A DNA stretch of 64,000 nucleotides from Betaproteobacteria bacterium HGW-Betaproteobacteria-12 (lineage in GTDB: Bacteria > Pseudomonadota > Gammaproteobacteria > Burkholderiales > Rhodocyclaceae): assembly GCA_002842345.1 (NCBI GenBank), contig PHCU01000004.1:1-64000 (forward strand), written 5' to 3'. Each line of letters begins with the position of its first letter. Position 1 is the stretch's first letter. The position numbers were made by a program, and so were the translations under genes. The notes under the pieces were generated by a model. The model saw only the letters and a list, made by a program, of their open reading frames with translations, was not told the DNA's origin and made no database searches. This document shows, piece after piece, positions 54,589 to 64,000 of the stretch.

Positions 54589-55905
54589 ATGGACAACGAC
54601 ACCCTCCTCCGCCGCAGCCTCGACGCCGTCTGGCACCCGTGCACGCAGATGAAAGTGCACGAAACCCTGCCGCTGGTGCCGATCCGCTCGGGCGAAGGCC
54701 CCTGGCTGATCGACTTCGAGGGCCGCCGCTACCTGGATGCCATCAGCTCCTGGTGGGTGAACCTGTTCGGCCATGCCAACCCGCGCATCGTCGCGGCGCT
54801 GCGCGACCAGCTCGACACGCTCGACCACGTCATGCTGGCCGGCTTTACCCATGAGCCGGTGGTGGCGCTGTCGGAAAAACTCTCCGCCCTGACCGGGCAC
54901 GCGCTCGGCCACTGCTTCTACGCCTCCGACGGCGCCTCGGCGGTGGAGATCGCGCTGAAGATGAGCTTCCACTTCTGGCGCAACACGGGCCATCCGGGCA
55001 AGAACCGCTTCCTCAGCCTCGCCGGCAGCTACCACGGCGAGACCCTCGGCGCGCTGGCGGTGACCGACGTCGCCCTCTTCCGCGACGCCTACGCGCCGCT
55101 GCTGCGCGCCTGCGACACCGTGCCCAGCCCGGACTGGCGGCTCGCCGGCGCTGGCCAGTCGCCGCGCGATGCGGCGGTGACGGCGGCCATAGCGCTGGAG
55201 GCCTATCTCGCCGCGCACCATGCCGAAGTGGCGGCCCTCATCGTCGAGCCGCTGGTGCAGTGCGCCACCGGCATGGCCATGCACGACGCGGAATACCTGC
55301 GCCGCGCACGCAACTTGTGCGACCACTACGGCGTGCACCTCATCGCCGACGAGATCGCCGTCGGCTGCGGCCGCACCGGCACGTTCTTCGCCCATGAGCA
55401 GGCCGGCATCCGGCCGGACTTCCTCTGCCTGTCGAAGGGCATCAGCGGCGGCACGCTGCCGCTGTCGCTGGTGATGACCACCGACGCGGTGTATGCCGCC
55501 TTCTGGGACGACAGCACGGCGCGCGGCTTCCTTCATTCGCATTCCTATACCGGCAACCCGCTCGCCTGCCGCGCCGCGCTGGCCACGCTCGAGATCTTCG
55601 AGACGGACGGCGTCATCGCCGCCAACCGCCGCCTCGCCGCGCAGATCACTGCCGCGGCCGCCCCGCTCGCCGCCGATCCGCGCGCACGCCACTTCCGCAA
55701 TACCGGCATGATCTGGGCCTTCGACGCCGCCACGGACGACCCGCTCTTCGCGCGGCGCTTCCACCAGGCGGCGATGGCGCGCGGCCTGCTGCTGCGCCCG
55801 CTCGGCAACACGGTGTACTTCATGCCGCCCTACGTCGTCGGCGGCGAGGAGATCGAGTTGCTCGTCGACGGCACGATCGGCGCGCTCGACGAGGTGCTGG
55901 GGTGA
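54589..55905 (+). CDS. bioA: adenosylmethionine-8-amino-7-oxononanoate aminotransferase
   Basis: VWHPCTQMK; DAISSWWVNLFGHANPRI; followed by bioF and bioD. Confidence 0.96.
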   Translation: MDNDTLLRRSLDAVWHPCTQMKVHETLPLVPIRSGEGPWLIDFEGRRYLDAISSWWVNLFGHANPRIVAALRDQLDTLDHVMLAGFTHEPVVALSEKLSALTGHALGHCFYASDGASAVEIALKMSFHFWRNTGHPGKNRFLSLAGSYHGETLGALAVTDVALFRDAYAPLLRACDTVPSPDWRLAGAGQSPRDAAVTAAIALEAYLAAHHAEVAALIVEPLVQCATGMAMHDAEYLRRARNLCDHYGVHLIADEIAVGCGRTGTFFAHEQAGIRPDFLCLSKGISGGTLPLSLVMTTDAVYAAFWDDSTARGFLHSHSYTGNPLACRAALATLEIFETDGVIAANRRLAAQITAAAAPLAADPRARHFRNTGMIWAFDAATDDPLFARRFHQAAMARGLLLRPLGNTVYFMPPYVVGGEEIELLVDGTIGALDEVLG

Positions 55906-55921
55906 TTCGGGACTTTTGCAT

Positions 55922-56016
55922 TTGTGGGAGCGGCGTCCACGCCGCGATAAATCCCCCGGCCCTGCGGGCCACCCCCTTTTGCAAAGGGGGTTCGCGGCGT
56001 GGACGCCGCTCCTACA
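55922..56016. repeat. nested repeat: CCCCCTTTTGCAAAGGGGG unit inside a GTGGGAGCGGCGTCCACGCCGCGATA palindrome
   Basis: gtgggagcggcgtccacgccgcgataaatcccccggccctgcgggccacccccttttgcaaagggggttcgcggcgtggacgccgctcctac. Confidence 0.85.
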
Positions 56017-56031
56017 GGGCGCCGTGTTGCC

Positions 56032-57189
56032 GTGACTGACTTTTCCGAAGAACTCGCCGCCCTAGACGCACTGACGCTGCGGCGCACCCGGCGCGTGGTC
56101 GACTCCCCCTGCGCGCCGGAGCTCGTCGTCGACGGCCGCCGCATCCTCGCCTTCTGCAGCAACGACTACCTCGGCCTCGCCAACGACCCGGCGCTCGTCG
56201 CCGCGGCGCAGGAGGGCGCCCGCCTGTACGGCCTCGGCGCCGGCGCCTCGCCGCTTATCACCGGCCACATGGCGCCGCATGCCGCGCTGCAGCGGCGCCT
56301 CGCCGCCTTCACCGGCATGGAGCGCGCGCTGCTCTTCTCCACCGGCTACCTCGCCAACCTCGGCGTGGTGCCGGCGCTGGTTGCGCGCGGCGACGCCATC
56401 TTCTCCGACCGCCTCAACCACGCCTCGCTCATCGATGCGGCGAAGCTCGCGCGCGCCGAGCTGCATGTCTACCCGCATTGCGATCTCGCCGCGCTCGACG
56501 CTGCGCTCGCCGCTTCAAGCGCCAAGCGCAAGCTGATCGTCACCGATGCGGTGTTCAGCATGGACGGCGACCTCGCGCCTTTGCCCGACCTGCTTGCGCT
56601 CGCCGGGCGCCACGATGCCTGGCTGCTGGTCGACGACGCCCACGGCTTCGGCGTGCTCGGCCCGCAGGGGCGCGGCAGCGCGGCGCATTTCGGCCTCGCC
56701 TCGCCGCGCCTGCTCGTCATGGGCACGCTGGGCAAGGCGGCCGGCGCGGCCGGCGCCTTTGTCGCCGGGGCGGAGAACGCCATCGAGTGGATCCTGCAGA
56801 AAGCGCGCACCTACATCTTCAGCACCGCCGAGCCGCCGCTGATCGCCCACGCCCTGCTGACGGGCATCGATCTCATCGAGCAGGGCGATGCGCGCCGGCG
56901 GCACCTCGCCGCGCTGATCGCGCAACTGCGCGGCACGCTGCAACTGAAGCGCTGGAAGCTCCTGCCCTCGCACACCGCCATCCAGCCGCTGCTGATCGGC
57001 GACAACGCCGAGACCATGGCCGTCGCGAACAAGCTGTTCGAGCGCGGCCTGTGGGTGCCGGGCATCCGCCCGCCCACCGTGCCCGCCGGCACGGCGCGGC
57101 TGCGCATCACGCTCTCCGCCGCACACAGCGGGGCCCAGGTCGAAGCCCTCGTTGCCGCATTGATGCAACTTGAAAGAGAACCGGCATGA
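56032..57189 (+). CDS. bioF: 8-amino-7-oxononanoate synthase
   Basis: [31 protein letters not shown]; probable GTG start at 56032. Confidence 0.95.
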   Translation: MTDFSEELAALDALTLRRTRRVVDSPCAPELVVDGRRILAFCSNDYLGLANDPALVAAAQEGARLYGLGAGASPLITGHMAPHAALQRRLAAFTGMERALLFSTGYLANLGVVPALVARGDAIFSDRLNHASLIDAAKLARAELHVYPHCDLAALDAALAASSAKRKLIVTDAVFSMDGDLAPLPDLLALAGRHDAWLLVDDAHGFGVLGPQGRGSAAHFGLASPRLLVMGTLGKAAGAAGAFVAGAENAIEWILQKARTYIFSTAEPPLIAHALLTGIDLIEQGDARRRHLAALIAQLRGTLQLKRWKLLPSHTAIQPLLIGDNAETMAVANKLFERGLWVPGIRPPTVPAGTARLRITLSAAHSGAQVEALVAALMQLEREPA

Positions 57190-57842
57190 ACCTGTTTGTC
57201 ACCGGCACCGACACGGAAATCGGCAAGACCCTGGCCAGCTGCGCCCTGCTGCACGCCCATGCAGGCAAGGGGCGGCGGGTGGCCGGCATGAAGCCGGTCG
57301 CGGCAGGCGTCGGCGCCGACGGCGTCAATGAGGATGTGGCGCAGTTGCGCGCCGCGAGCACGGTCGACGCGCCGTACGACCTGGTGAATCCCTTTCTGTT
57401 TCGCGAACCGCTGGCGCCGCACATCGCGGCGCAGCGTGAAGGCGCGACAATCAACATGGCGCGCATCGTGGCCGCCTACCAGGCGCTGTGCGCGCTGGCC
57501 GATGTGGTCATCGTGGAAGGCGTGGGCGGCTTTCGCGTGCCGCTGGGCGAGCGCTGGGACAGCGCCGACCTCGCCGCGCGCTTGGGCCTGCCGGTGGTGC
57601 TGGTGGTGGGCCTGCGCCTGGGCTGCCTCAACCACGCCCTGCTGACGCAGGAAGCCGTCGCCGCGCGCGGCCTGCGGCTGGCCGGCTGGATCGCCAACCA
57701 GGTCGACGTGGGGATGGCCTGCGTGGAGGAGAACGTCGAGATGCTGAAGGCACGGCTGGAAGCGCCGCTGCTGGGCTTCGTGCCGCACCAGGCCGCGCCC
57801 GATGCGGCGCGGGTGGCGGAACTGCTGTCGCTGCCGGATTGA
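57186..57842 (+). CDS. bioD: dethiobiotin synthase
   Basis: [24 protein letters not shown] overlap with bioF. Confidence 0.96.
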   Translation: MNLFVTGTDTEIGKTLASCALLHAHAGKGRRVAGMKPVAAGVGADGVNEDVAQLRAASTVDAPYDLVNPFLFREPLAPHIAAQREGATINMARIVAAYQALCALADVVIVEGVGGFRVPLGERWDSADLAARLGLPVVLVVGLRLGCLNHALLTQEAVAARGLRLAGWIANQVDVGMACVEENVEMLKARLEAPLLGFVPHQAAPDAARVAELLSLPD

Positions 57843-57844
57843 CC

Positions 57845-57915
57845 GTCATCCCCGCGCAAGCGGGGATCCAATGCCTTTCGACCAGGTCATGGATTCCCGC
57901 TTGCGCGGGAATGAC
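57845..57915. repeat. dRS3-like inverted repeat
   Basis: gtcatccccgcgcaagcggggatccaatg...atggattcccgcttgcgcgggaatgac. Confidence 0.85.
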
Positions 57916-57921
57916 GATGCA

Positions 57922-58311
57922 TCAGATTGAAGCCAGGACGCGATCGAGGCGGCCGCGCACGTCCTTCGCCAGTTCCTCGACCTCCGGCTTGTCGACCAGC
58001 TGCATGATGGCGATGGGGTCCATGAACTCCACGTGCACCGTGCCGGCGGCATCCTGACGCACCACCACGTTGCAGGGCAGCAGCAGGCCGATGGAAGGCT
58101 CGGCGCCGATGGCGCGGTTGGCCAGCTGCGGGTTGCAGGCACCGAGAATGCGGTAGGACGGCATGTCGACATTGATCTTCTTTTTCATCGTCGCCGCCAC
58201 GTCGATTTCGGTGAGCACGCCGAAGCCCTCCTTGGAAAGCGCCTCGGTCACCTTCGCCAGCGCATCATCGAAGCCGTAGTCCACCGCCTTGCCGAATCCG
58301 TATTTGTTCAT
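57922..58311 (-). CDS. DUF302 domain-containing protein
   Basis: ALSKEGFGVLTEIDVAATMKKKINVDMPSYRILGACNPQLANRAIGAEPSIGLLLPCNVVV. Confidence 0.9.
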   Translation of the reverse strand: MNKYGFGKAVDYGFDDALAKVTEALSKEGFGVLTEIDVAATMKKKINVDMPSYRILGACNPQLANRAIGAEPSIGLLLPCNVVVRQDAAGTVHVEFMDPIAIMQLVDKPEVEELAKDVRGRLDRVLASI

Positions 58312-58389
58312 GCATTTCTCCTTCGGTAACGAGCGGCAAACGTTACAATGCCGCCCCTGTCGAGTCAAAACGATTGGTTGTATAGCCCC

Positions 58390-59496
58390 ATGACGGAAAA
58401 AATCGGTGCAGCGGTGATCGGCGCGGGCGTGGTCGGCCTGGCCTGCGCGCGCGCCCTGGCATTGCGCGGCATCGAGACGGTCGTGCTCGAAGCCAATGCC
58501 GCCATCGGCATGGAGACCAGCTCGCGCAACAGCGAGGTGATCCACGCCGGCATCTATTATCCCGCCGGCTCGCTCAAGGCGCGCCTGTGCGTGGCCGGCA
58601 AGTCGATGCTCTACGACTACTGCGCCGCGCAACATGTCGCGCACCGCCGCTGCGGCAAGCTGCTCGTCGCCACCACGCCCGCACAGGAGGAAGGCCTCGC
58701 CGCCCTGCGGCGCAAGGCGGAAGCCAACGGCGTGCTCGACCTGCAGCCGCTGGGCATCGCGCAACTGAAGGCGCTGGAGCCCGAACTGCGCGCCAGCGCC
58801 GCCCTGCTCTCGCCGTCCACCGGCATCGTCGACAGCCACGGCCTCATGCTGGCCCTGCTCGGCGAGGCCGAGGCGCACGGCGCGGCGCTGGCCCTGAAGA
58901 GCCCGCTGCTGCGCGCCGAGGCGAACGACGGCGGCTTCCTGCTGGAAGTCGGCGGCGCGGAACCGATGCGGCTGCAAGCGGGCCTGCTCATCAATTCCGC
59001 CGGCCTGCATGCCGCGCGGGTGGCCGCAACGATCGACGGGCTGGACGTCCGCCATGTGCCGCGCCTGCATCTGGCGAGGGGGCATTATTTCTCGCTGGCG
59101 GGCAAGGCGCCCTTCTCGCGCCTGATCTATCCCCTGCCCGAGCCGGGCGGCCTTGGCGTGCATATCACGCTGGATCTCGGCGGCCAGGCGCGCTTCGGCC
59201 CCGACGTGGAATGGGTCGACACCATCGACTATGCGGTCGACCCGCGCCGCGCGGAGGTCTTCTACGGCGAGGTGCGCAAGTACTGGCCCGACCTGCCGGA
59301 CGGCGCGCTGCAGCCGGCCTATTCCGGCATCCGGCCGAAGCTCGCCGGTCCGGGCGAGCGGCAGGCGGATTTTCTCGTCCAATCGCACGCCACGCACGGC
59401 CTGCCCGGCCTCATCAACCTGTTCGGCATAGAATCGCCGGGGCTGACCGCCTGCCTGGCGCTGGCCGAACACGCTTGCGGCGAACTGGGTCTCTGA
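58390..59496 (+). CDS. NAD(P)/FAD-dependent oxidoreductase (LhgO-like)
   Basis: [45 protein letters not shown]. Confidence 0.9.
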   Translation: MTEKIGAAVIGAGVVGLACARALALRGIETVVLEANAAIGMETSSRNSEVIHAGIYYPAGSLKARLCVAGKSMLYDYCAAQHVAHRRCGKLLVATTPAQEEGLAALRRKAEANGVLDLQPLGIAQLKALEPELRASAALLSPSTGIVDSHGLMLALLGEAEAHGAALALKSPLLRAEANDGGFLLEVGGAEPMRLQAGLLINSAGLHAARVAATIDGLDVRHVPRLHLARGHYFSLAGKAPFSRLIYPLPEPGGLGVHITLDLGGQARFGPDVEWVDTIDYAVDPRRAEVFYGEVRKYWPDLPDGALQPAYSGIRPKLAGPGERQADFLVQSHATHGLPGLINLFGIESPGLTACLALAEHACGELGL

Positions 59497-59984
59497 TGCG
59501 GCGGCTGTCGCTCGTTCTCGACACCAACGTGGTGCTCGACCTGCTGCATTTCCGCGACCCGGCCGTCGAGCCGCTCCGGGAAGCCCTGCGCAACGGCCGG
59601 GCGGCCTGCTTCGGCAATGCCGCCTGCCGCGACGAGCTGGCTCACGTGCTGAGCTATCCTCAGTTGAAAATCGCCGAAGATGAAGCCCGCCGCATCCTCG
59701 ACGACTATGCTGCCCTGGCGCTGCCCTGCGAAGCCCCAGCAAGCATCGCGCTGCCGCAGTGCCGCGACCCGGACGACCAGAAATTCCTCGAACTGGCGCA
59801 GGCCGCCAGGGCCGATCTCCTCGTCACCAAGGACAAGGCGCTGCTGGCGCTGGCGAAAAAGTCCCGACGGCTGGGTTTTCGCATCGCCACCCCGGCAGGG
59901 GCGACGGCGCTGTTTGCAGAAGATCAGGCGGAGAGCTTGTCCAGCGCTGCGGGCGTCAGCCGCACCCATGCGCCGCCGACCTGA
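59496..59984 (+). CDS. PIN-domain protein, putative toxin family (COG1569-like)
   Basis: LSLVLDTNVVLDLLHF; CRDPDDQKFLELAQAARADLLVTKDKALL; TGATG junction with upstream gene. Confidence 0.85.
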   Translation: MRRLSLVLDTNVVLDLLHFRDPAVEPLREALRNGRAACFGNAACRDELAHVLSYPQLKIAEDEARRILDDYAALALPCEAPASIALPQCRDPDDQKFLELAQAARADLLVTKDKALLALAKKSRRLGFRIATPAGATALFAEDQAESLSSAAGVSRTHAPPT

Positions 59985-60358
59985 ACATCGACCTTCTCGA
60001 AGGGAATGGCCAGATTCGGACTCAGCTTGTTGGTCGGATTCACCGCGTCGTCGACGCCGAAATAGATCACGCCCGACGCCAGGTTGCGCTCATCGGGTAT
60101 GCGCGTCACTTCGGCGAACAGGGCATTGCGCTCCGGAATGCGCAGGACGACCGAGGCGTCACCGTTCGTCTGCGGCACGCGGGTCTGGCATTCGAGACGA
60201 TAGACGGCACGGCTCGCCGGCAATTGCTTGCGCACCGTTTCCAGCATTTTCTGGGGATAATCGTGCGGCGGCCCGAACTGCCGCTCGAGGCGCAACACCT
60301 GCTCTTTCGCCTTCAGCAGCCGAGCGAGCTTCTCGGTGTGGTAGACGTAATTCGTCAT
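59924..60358 (-). CDS. hypothetical protein
   Basis: 144-aa ORF with ordinary composition; its 3' end overlaps the PIN gene by 61 nt in convergent orientation. Confidence 0.65.
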   Translation of the reverse strand: MTNYVYHTEKLARLLKAKEQVLRLERQFGPPHDYPQKMLETVRKQLPASRAVYRLECQTRVPQTNGDASVVLRIPERNALFAEVTRIPDERNLASGVIYFGVDDAVNPTNKLSPNLAIPFEKVDVQVGGAWVRLTPAALDKLSA

Positions 60359-60533
60359 GCTTCAAACCCTCTGTTGGCCGTCCGCCCTTGCGCCAGCCCC
60401 TGCCCTTGCGGGTCACGGCGTGGCGTCATTTATTTGCCATGAATATTAGCATTTAATACTGCATTCACAAGGCACTTATTCACGATCAGGCACAAATAAC
60501 TCGCACTGCCACGCACCTCCATCCATCGCCAGA

Positions 60534-62330
<1,797 letters not shown>

Positions 62331-62346
62331 CGGGCACGCCTTGCTC

Positions 62347-62377
62347 ATGAAGCGATTAGCCCCCATAATCGCTTCAT
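62347..62377. promoter_or_regulatory. operator-like palindrome upstream of fic gene
   Basis: ATGAAGCGATTA-gccccca-TAATCGCTTCAT, perfect 12-bp arms. Confidence 0.6.
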
Positions 62378-62396
62378 ATTCTGGAGCGAATAAAGC

Positions 62397-63527
62397 ATGC
62401 AAACGCTTCATCAATGGATCTGGCAGGAACCGGAATGGCCGCGCATGCGCTGGGATCAGGGCGTGCTTGCGCCCCTGCTTGCGCGGGCGCGGCTGGCCCA
62501 GGGCAAGGCGCTCGGGGTTACGCGGCTGCTGGACGCCGGACTGACCCTGGAAGCAGCGGCAGCCATTCTCGTCGAGGACGGCATCACCACCAGCGCCATC
62601 GAGGGAGAGCGGCTTGATCTCGATGCAGTGCGCTCGTCGGTGGCGCGCCACCTCGGTCTGCCGACGGCCGGACTGCCCGCACCGCCGCGCGCGGTGGACG
62701 GTCTGATCGATGTGCTGCTGGATGCGACCGGCGGATACGACAAGCCGCTGACCACCCGGCGCCTGTTCGGATGGCACGCCGCGCTGTTTCCTTACGGCCG
62801 CTCGGGCCTGCATACGATCCGCAGCGGCGCCCTGCGCGGCGACGATCCGATGCAGGTGGTCTCGGGTGGTGCTGGCCGGGAGCGCATCCATTTCCTCGCC
62901 CCTCCCCGGGAAGGGCTGGAAGCCGAGCTGGACAATTTCCTGGCGTGGTTCGATGCGGCCCCCGCCGGGTTCGACGGCCTTGTCCGCGCCGGCGTCGCCC
63001 ACCTCTGGTTCGTCACCCTGCACCCCTTCGAGGACGGCAACGGACGACTCGCCCGCGCCATCACCGACATGGCGCTGTCGCAGGACGAACGACAGCCGCG
63101 ACGGTTCTTCAGCCTGTCCGCGCAGATTCTGCGCGAGCGCAAAGGCTACTACGCCATACTGGAGCGGACGCAGCGCGGCGGACTGGACATTACCGATTGG
63201 CTGGCCTGGTTCATGGCACAGGTCGAGGCGTCCGCCAGCGCCGCAGAAGGCACGGTGGCATGCACGCTCTCCAAGGCCCGCTTCTGGCTGCGCCACCAGG
63301 GCACGAATCTCAACGAGCGCCAGCGCAAGGTGCTCAACCGCCTGCTGGATGCCGGCCCGGACGGCTTTGCAGGAGGCATCACGACACGCAAGTACATGAG
63401 CCTGACCAAAACCAGCCGCGTCACAGCCTACCGGGAATTGGCCGACCTGGTGGAAAAGGGCTGCCTGACGCCGACAGGCAAGGGCGGACGCAGCAGCAGT
63501 TACGTCATTGAATGGCAAATCCCATGA
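62397..63527 (+). CDS. Fic family protein with DUF4172 N-terminus
   Basis: N-terminal WIWQEPEWPRMRWD; Fic motif HPFEDGNGRLARAI; C-terminal HTH-like TSRVTAYRELADLVEKGCLTPTG. Confidence 0.94.
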   Translation: MQTLHQWIWQEPEWPRMRWDQGVLAPLLARARLAQGKALGVTRLLDAGLTLEAAAAILVEDGITTSAIEGERLDLDAVRSSVARHLGLPTAGLPAPPRAVDGLIDVLLDATGGYDKPLTTRRLFGWHAALFPYGRSGLHTIRSGALRGDDPMQVVSGGAGRERIHFLAPPREGLEAELDNFLAWFDAAPAGFDGLVRAGVAHLWFVTLHPFEDGNGRLARAITDMALSQDERQPRRFFSLSAQILRERKGYYAILERTQRGGLDITDWLAWFMAQVEASASAAEGTVACTLSKARFWLRHQGTNLNERQRKVLNRLLDAGPDGFAGGITTRKYMSLTKTSRVTAYRELADLVEKGCLTPTGKGGRSSSYVIEWQIP

Positions 63528-63674
63528 ACGCCACAACCGGCGGCTCGCCTTCTGAACCCGCTACACGATCTTCAGCCCGAAGGGCCGGCCGCAGAGATAC
63601 TCACCGACCGCCGCGACCACGGCGTGCAGGTCGTCGCCTGAGAAGATTTTTCTGGCGCAAATGCCGCAGGTCTG

Positions 63675-63680
63675 TATAAT
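63675..63680 (+). promoter_or_regulatory. TATAAT -10 element, probable promoter of downstream DEAD-box gene
   Basis: Exact TATAAT about 205 nt upstream of the ATG; no good -35 seen. Confidence 0.4.
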
Positions 63681-63886
63681 CCGCTTTGTGCAATGCAGCA
63701 AACAGTAGTTCTTCAGCCCTCCAGATACATCGGGCTCACGTGACTGTATTCCACACACAGTCTCCGTCCTCGATCTCTCCCGCCCTTCCCTTCCGAACGG
63801 CCTGAGTTGTTGCCGGTGATATCGCGTCGCCTCTGGGCTTGAGTCCCCGGGTTGCGACGCCCATCCATATTCGAAAGGAATGAGCC

Positions 63887-64000
63887 ATGGCGTTTGCCCA
63901 GCTCGGTTTGAACCCGTTAGTCGTCAAGGCCGTCGAGGCCAGCGGCTACACTGAACCCACGCCTGTCCAGGTGCAGGCGATCCCCGCCACGCTCGAAGGC
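63887..64000 (+). CDS. DEAD-box RNA helicase, 5' end (truncated by window)
   Basis: [39 protein letters not shown]-motif of RhlE-type helicases. Confidence 0.9.
   Translation, partial: MAFAQLGLNPLVVKAVEASGYTEPTPVQVQAIPATLEG

Noticed and set aside
63561-63758. 65-aa minus-strand ORF (..GDDLHAVVAAVGEYLCGRPFGLKIV)
   Set aside because: Short, overlaps the presumed promoter and leader of the helicase gene, and no family could be recognised; left unannotated though the C-terminal part looks protein-like.

Overview
The window is a GC-rich bacterial chromosome segment. Gene content and order suggest a betaproteobacterium, possibly Rhodocyclales-like; this is inference only. Most of it is ordinary housekeeping DNA: htpG, greB, azlCD, metY, a MacAB-like ABC exporter with two permeases, two MFS transporters, a TCA-cycle cluster (lpdA-sucB-sucA-gltA-sdhE-sdhBADC-gntR, divergent from mdh-citE-like-acnB), a long-form-like hisG, pyruvate carboxylase, dusC, a 3-hydroxyacyl-CoA dehydrogenase, bioA-bioF-bioD, recQ, a DUF4172/Fic protein and the start of a DEAD-box helicase. 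The less ordinary content is: (1) a fixed-spacing 24-nt motif, GCCGT-N10-CTGACTTTY, seen 13 times by eye in coding and intergenic DNA on both strands; (2) a DUF559 endonuclease-like gene bounded on both sides by CCCTCTCCC palindromes and sitting inside an ABC transporter operon, with all visible copies of that palindrome family clustered within about 9 kb of it; (3) a lower-GC accessory island (about 17.6-20.5 kb) with three HEPN/Abi-like genes, attC-like spacers and an antitoxin-like pseudogene, possibly an integron cassette cluster without integrase; (4) several other dispersed palindromic repeat families, including a nested one, one read in frame inside sucB, and a MITE-like pair. No rRNA, tRNA or CRISPR was recognised. 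All work was by eye; no alignments or searches were run.
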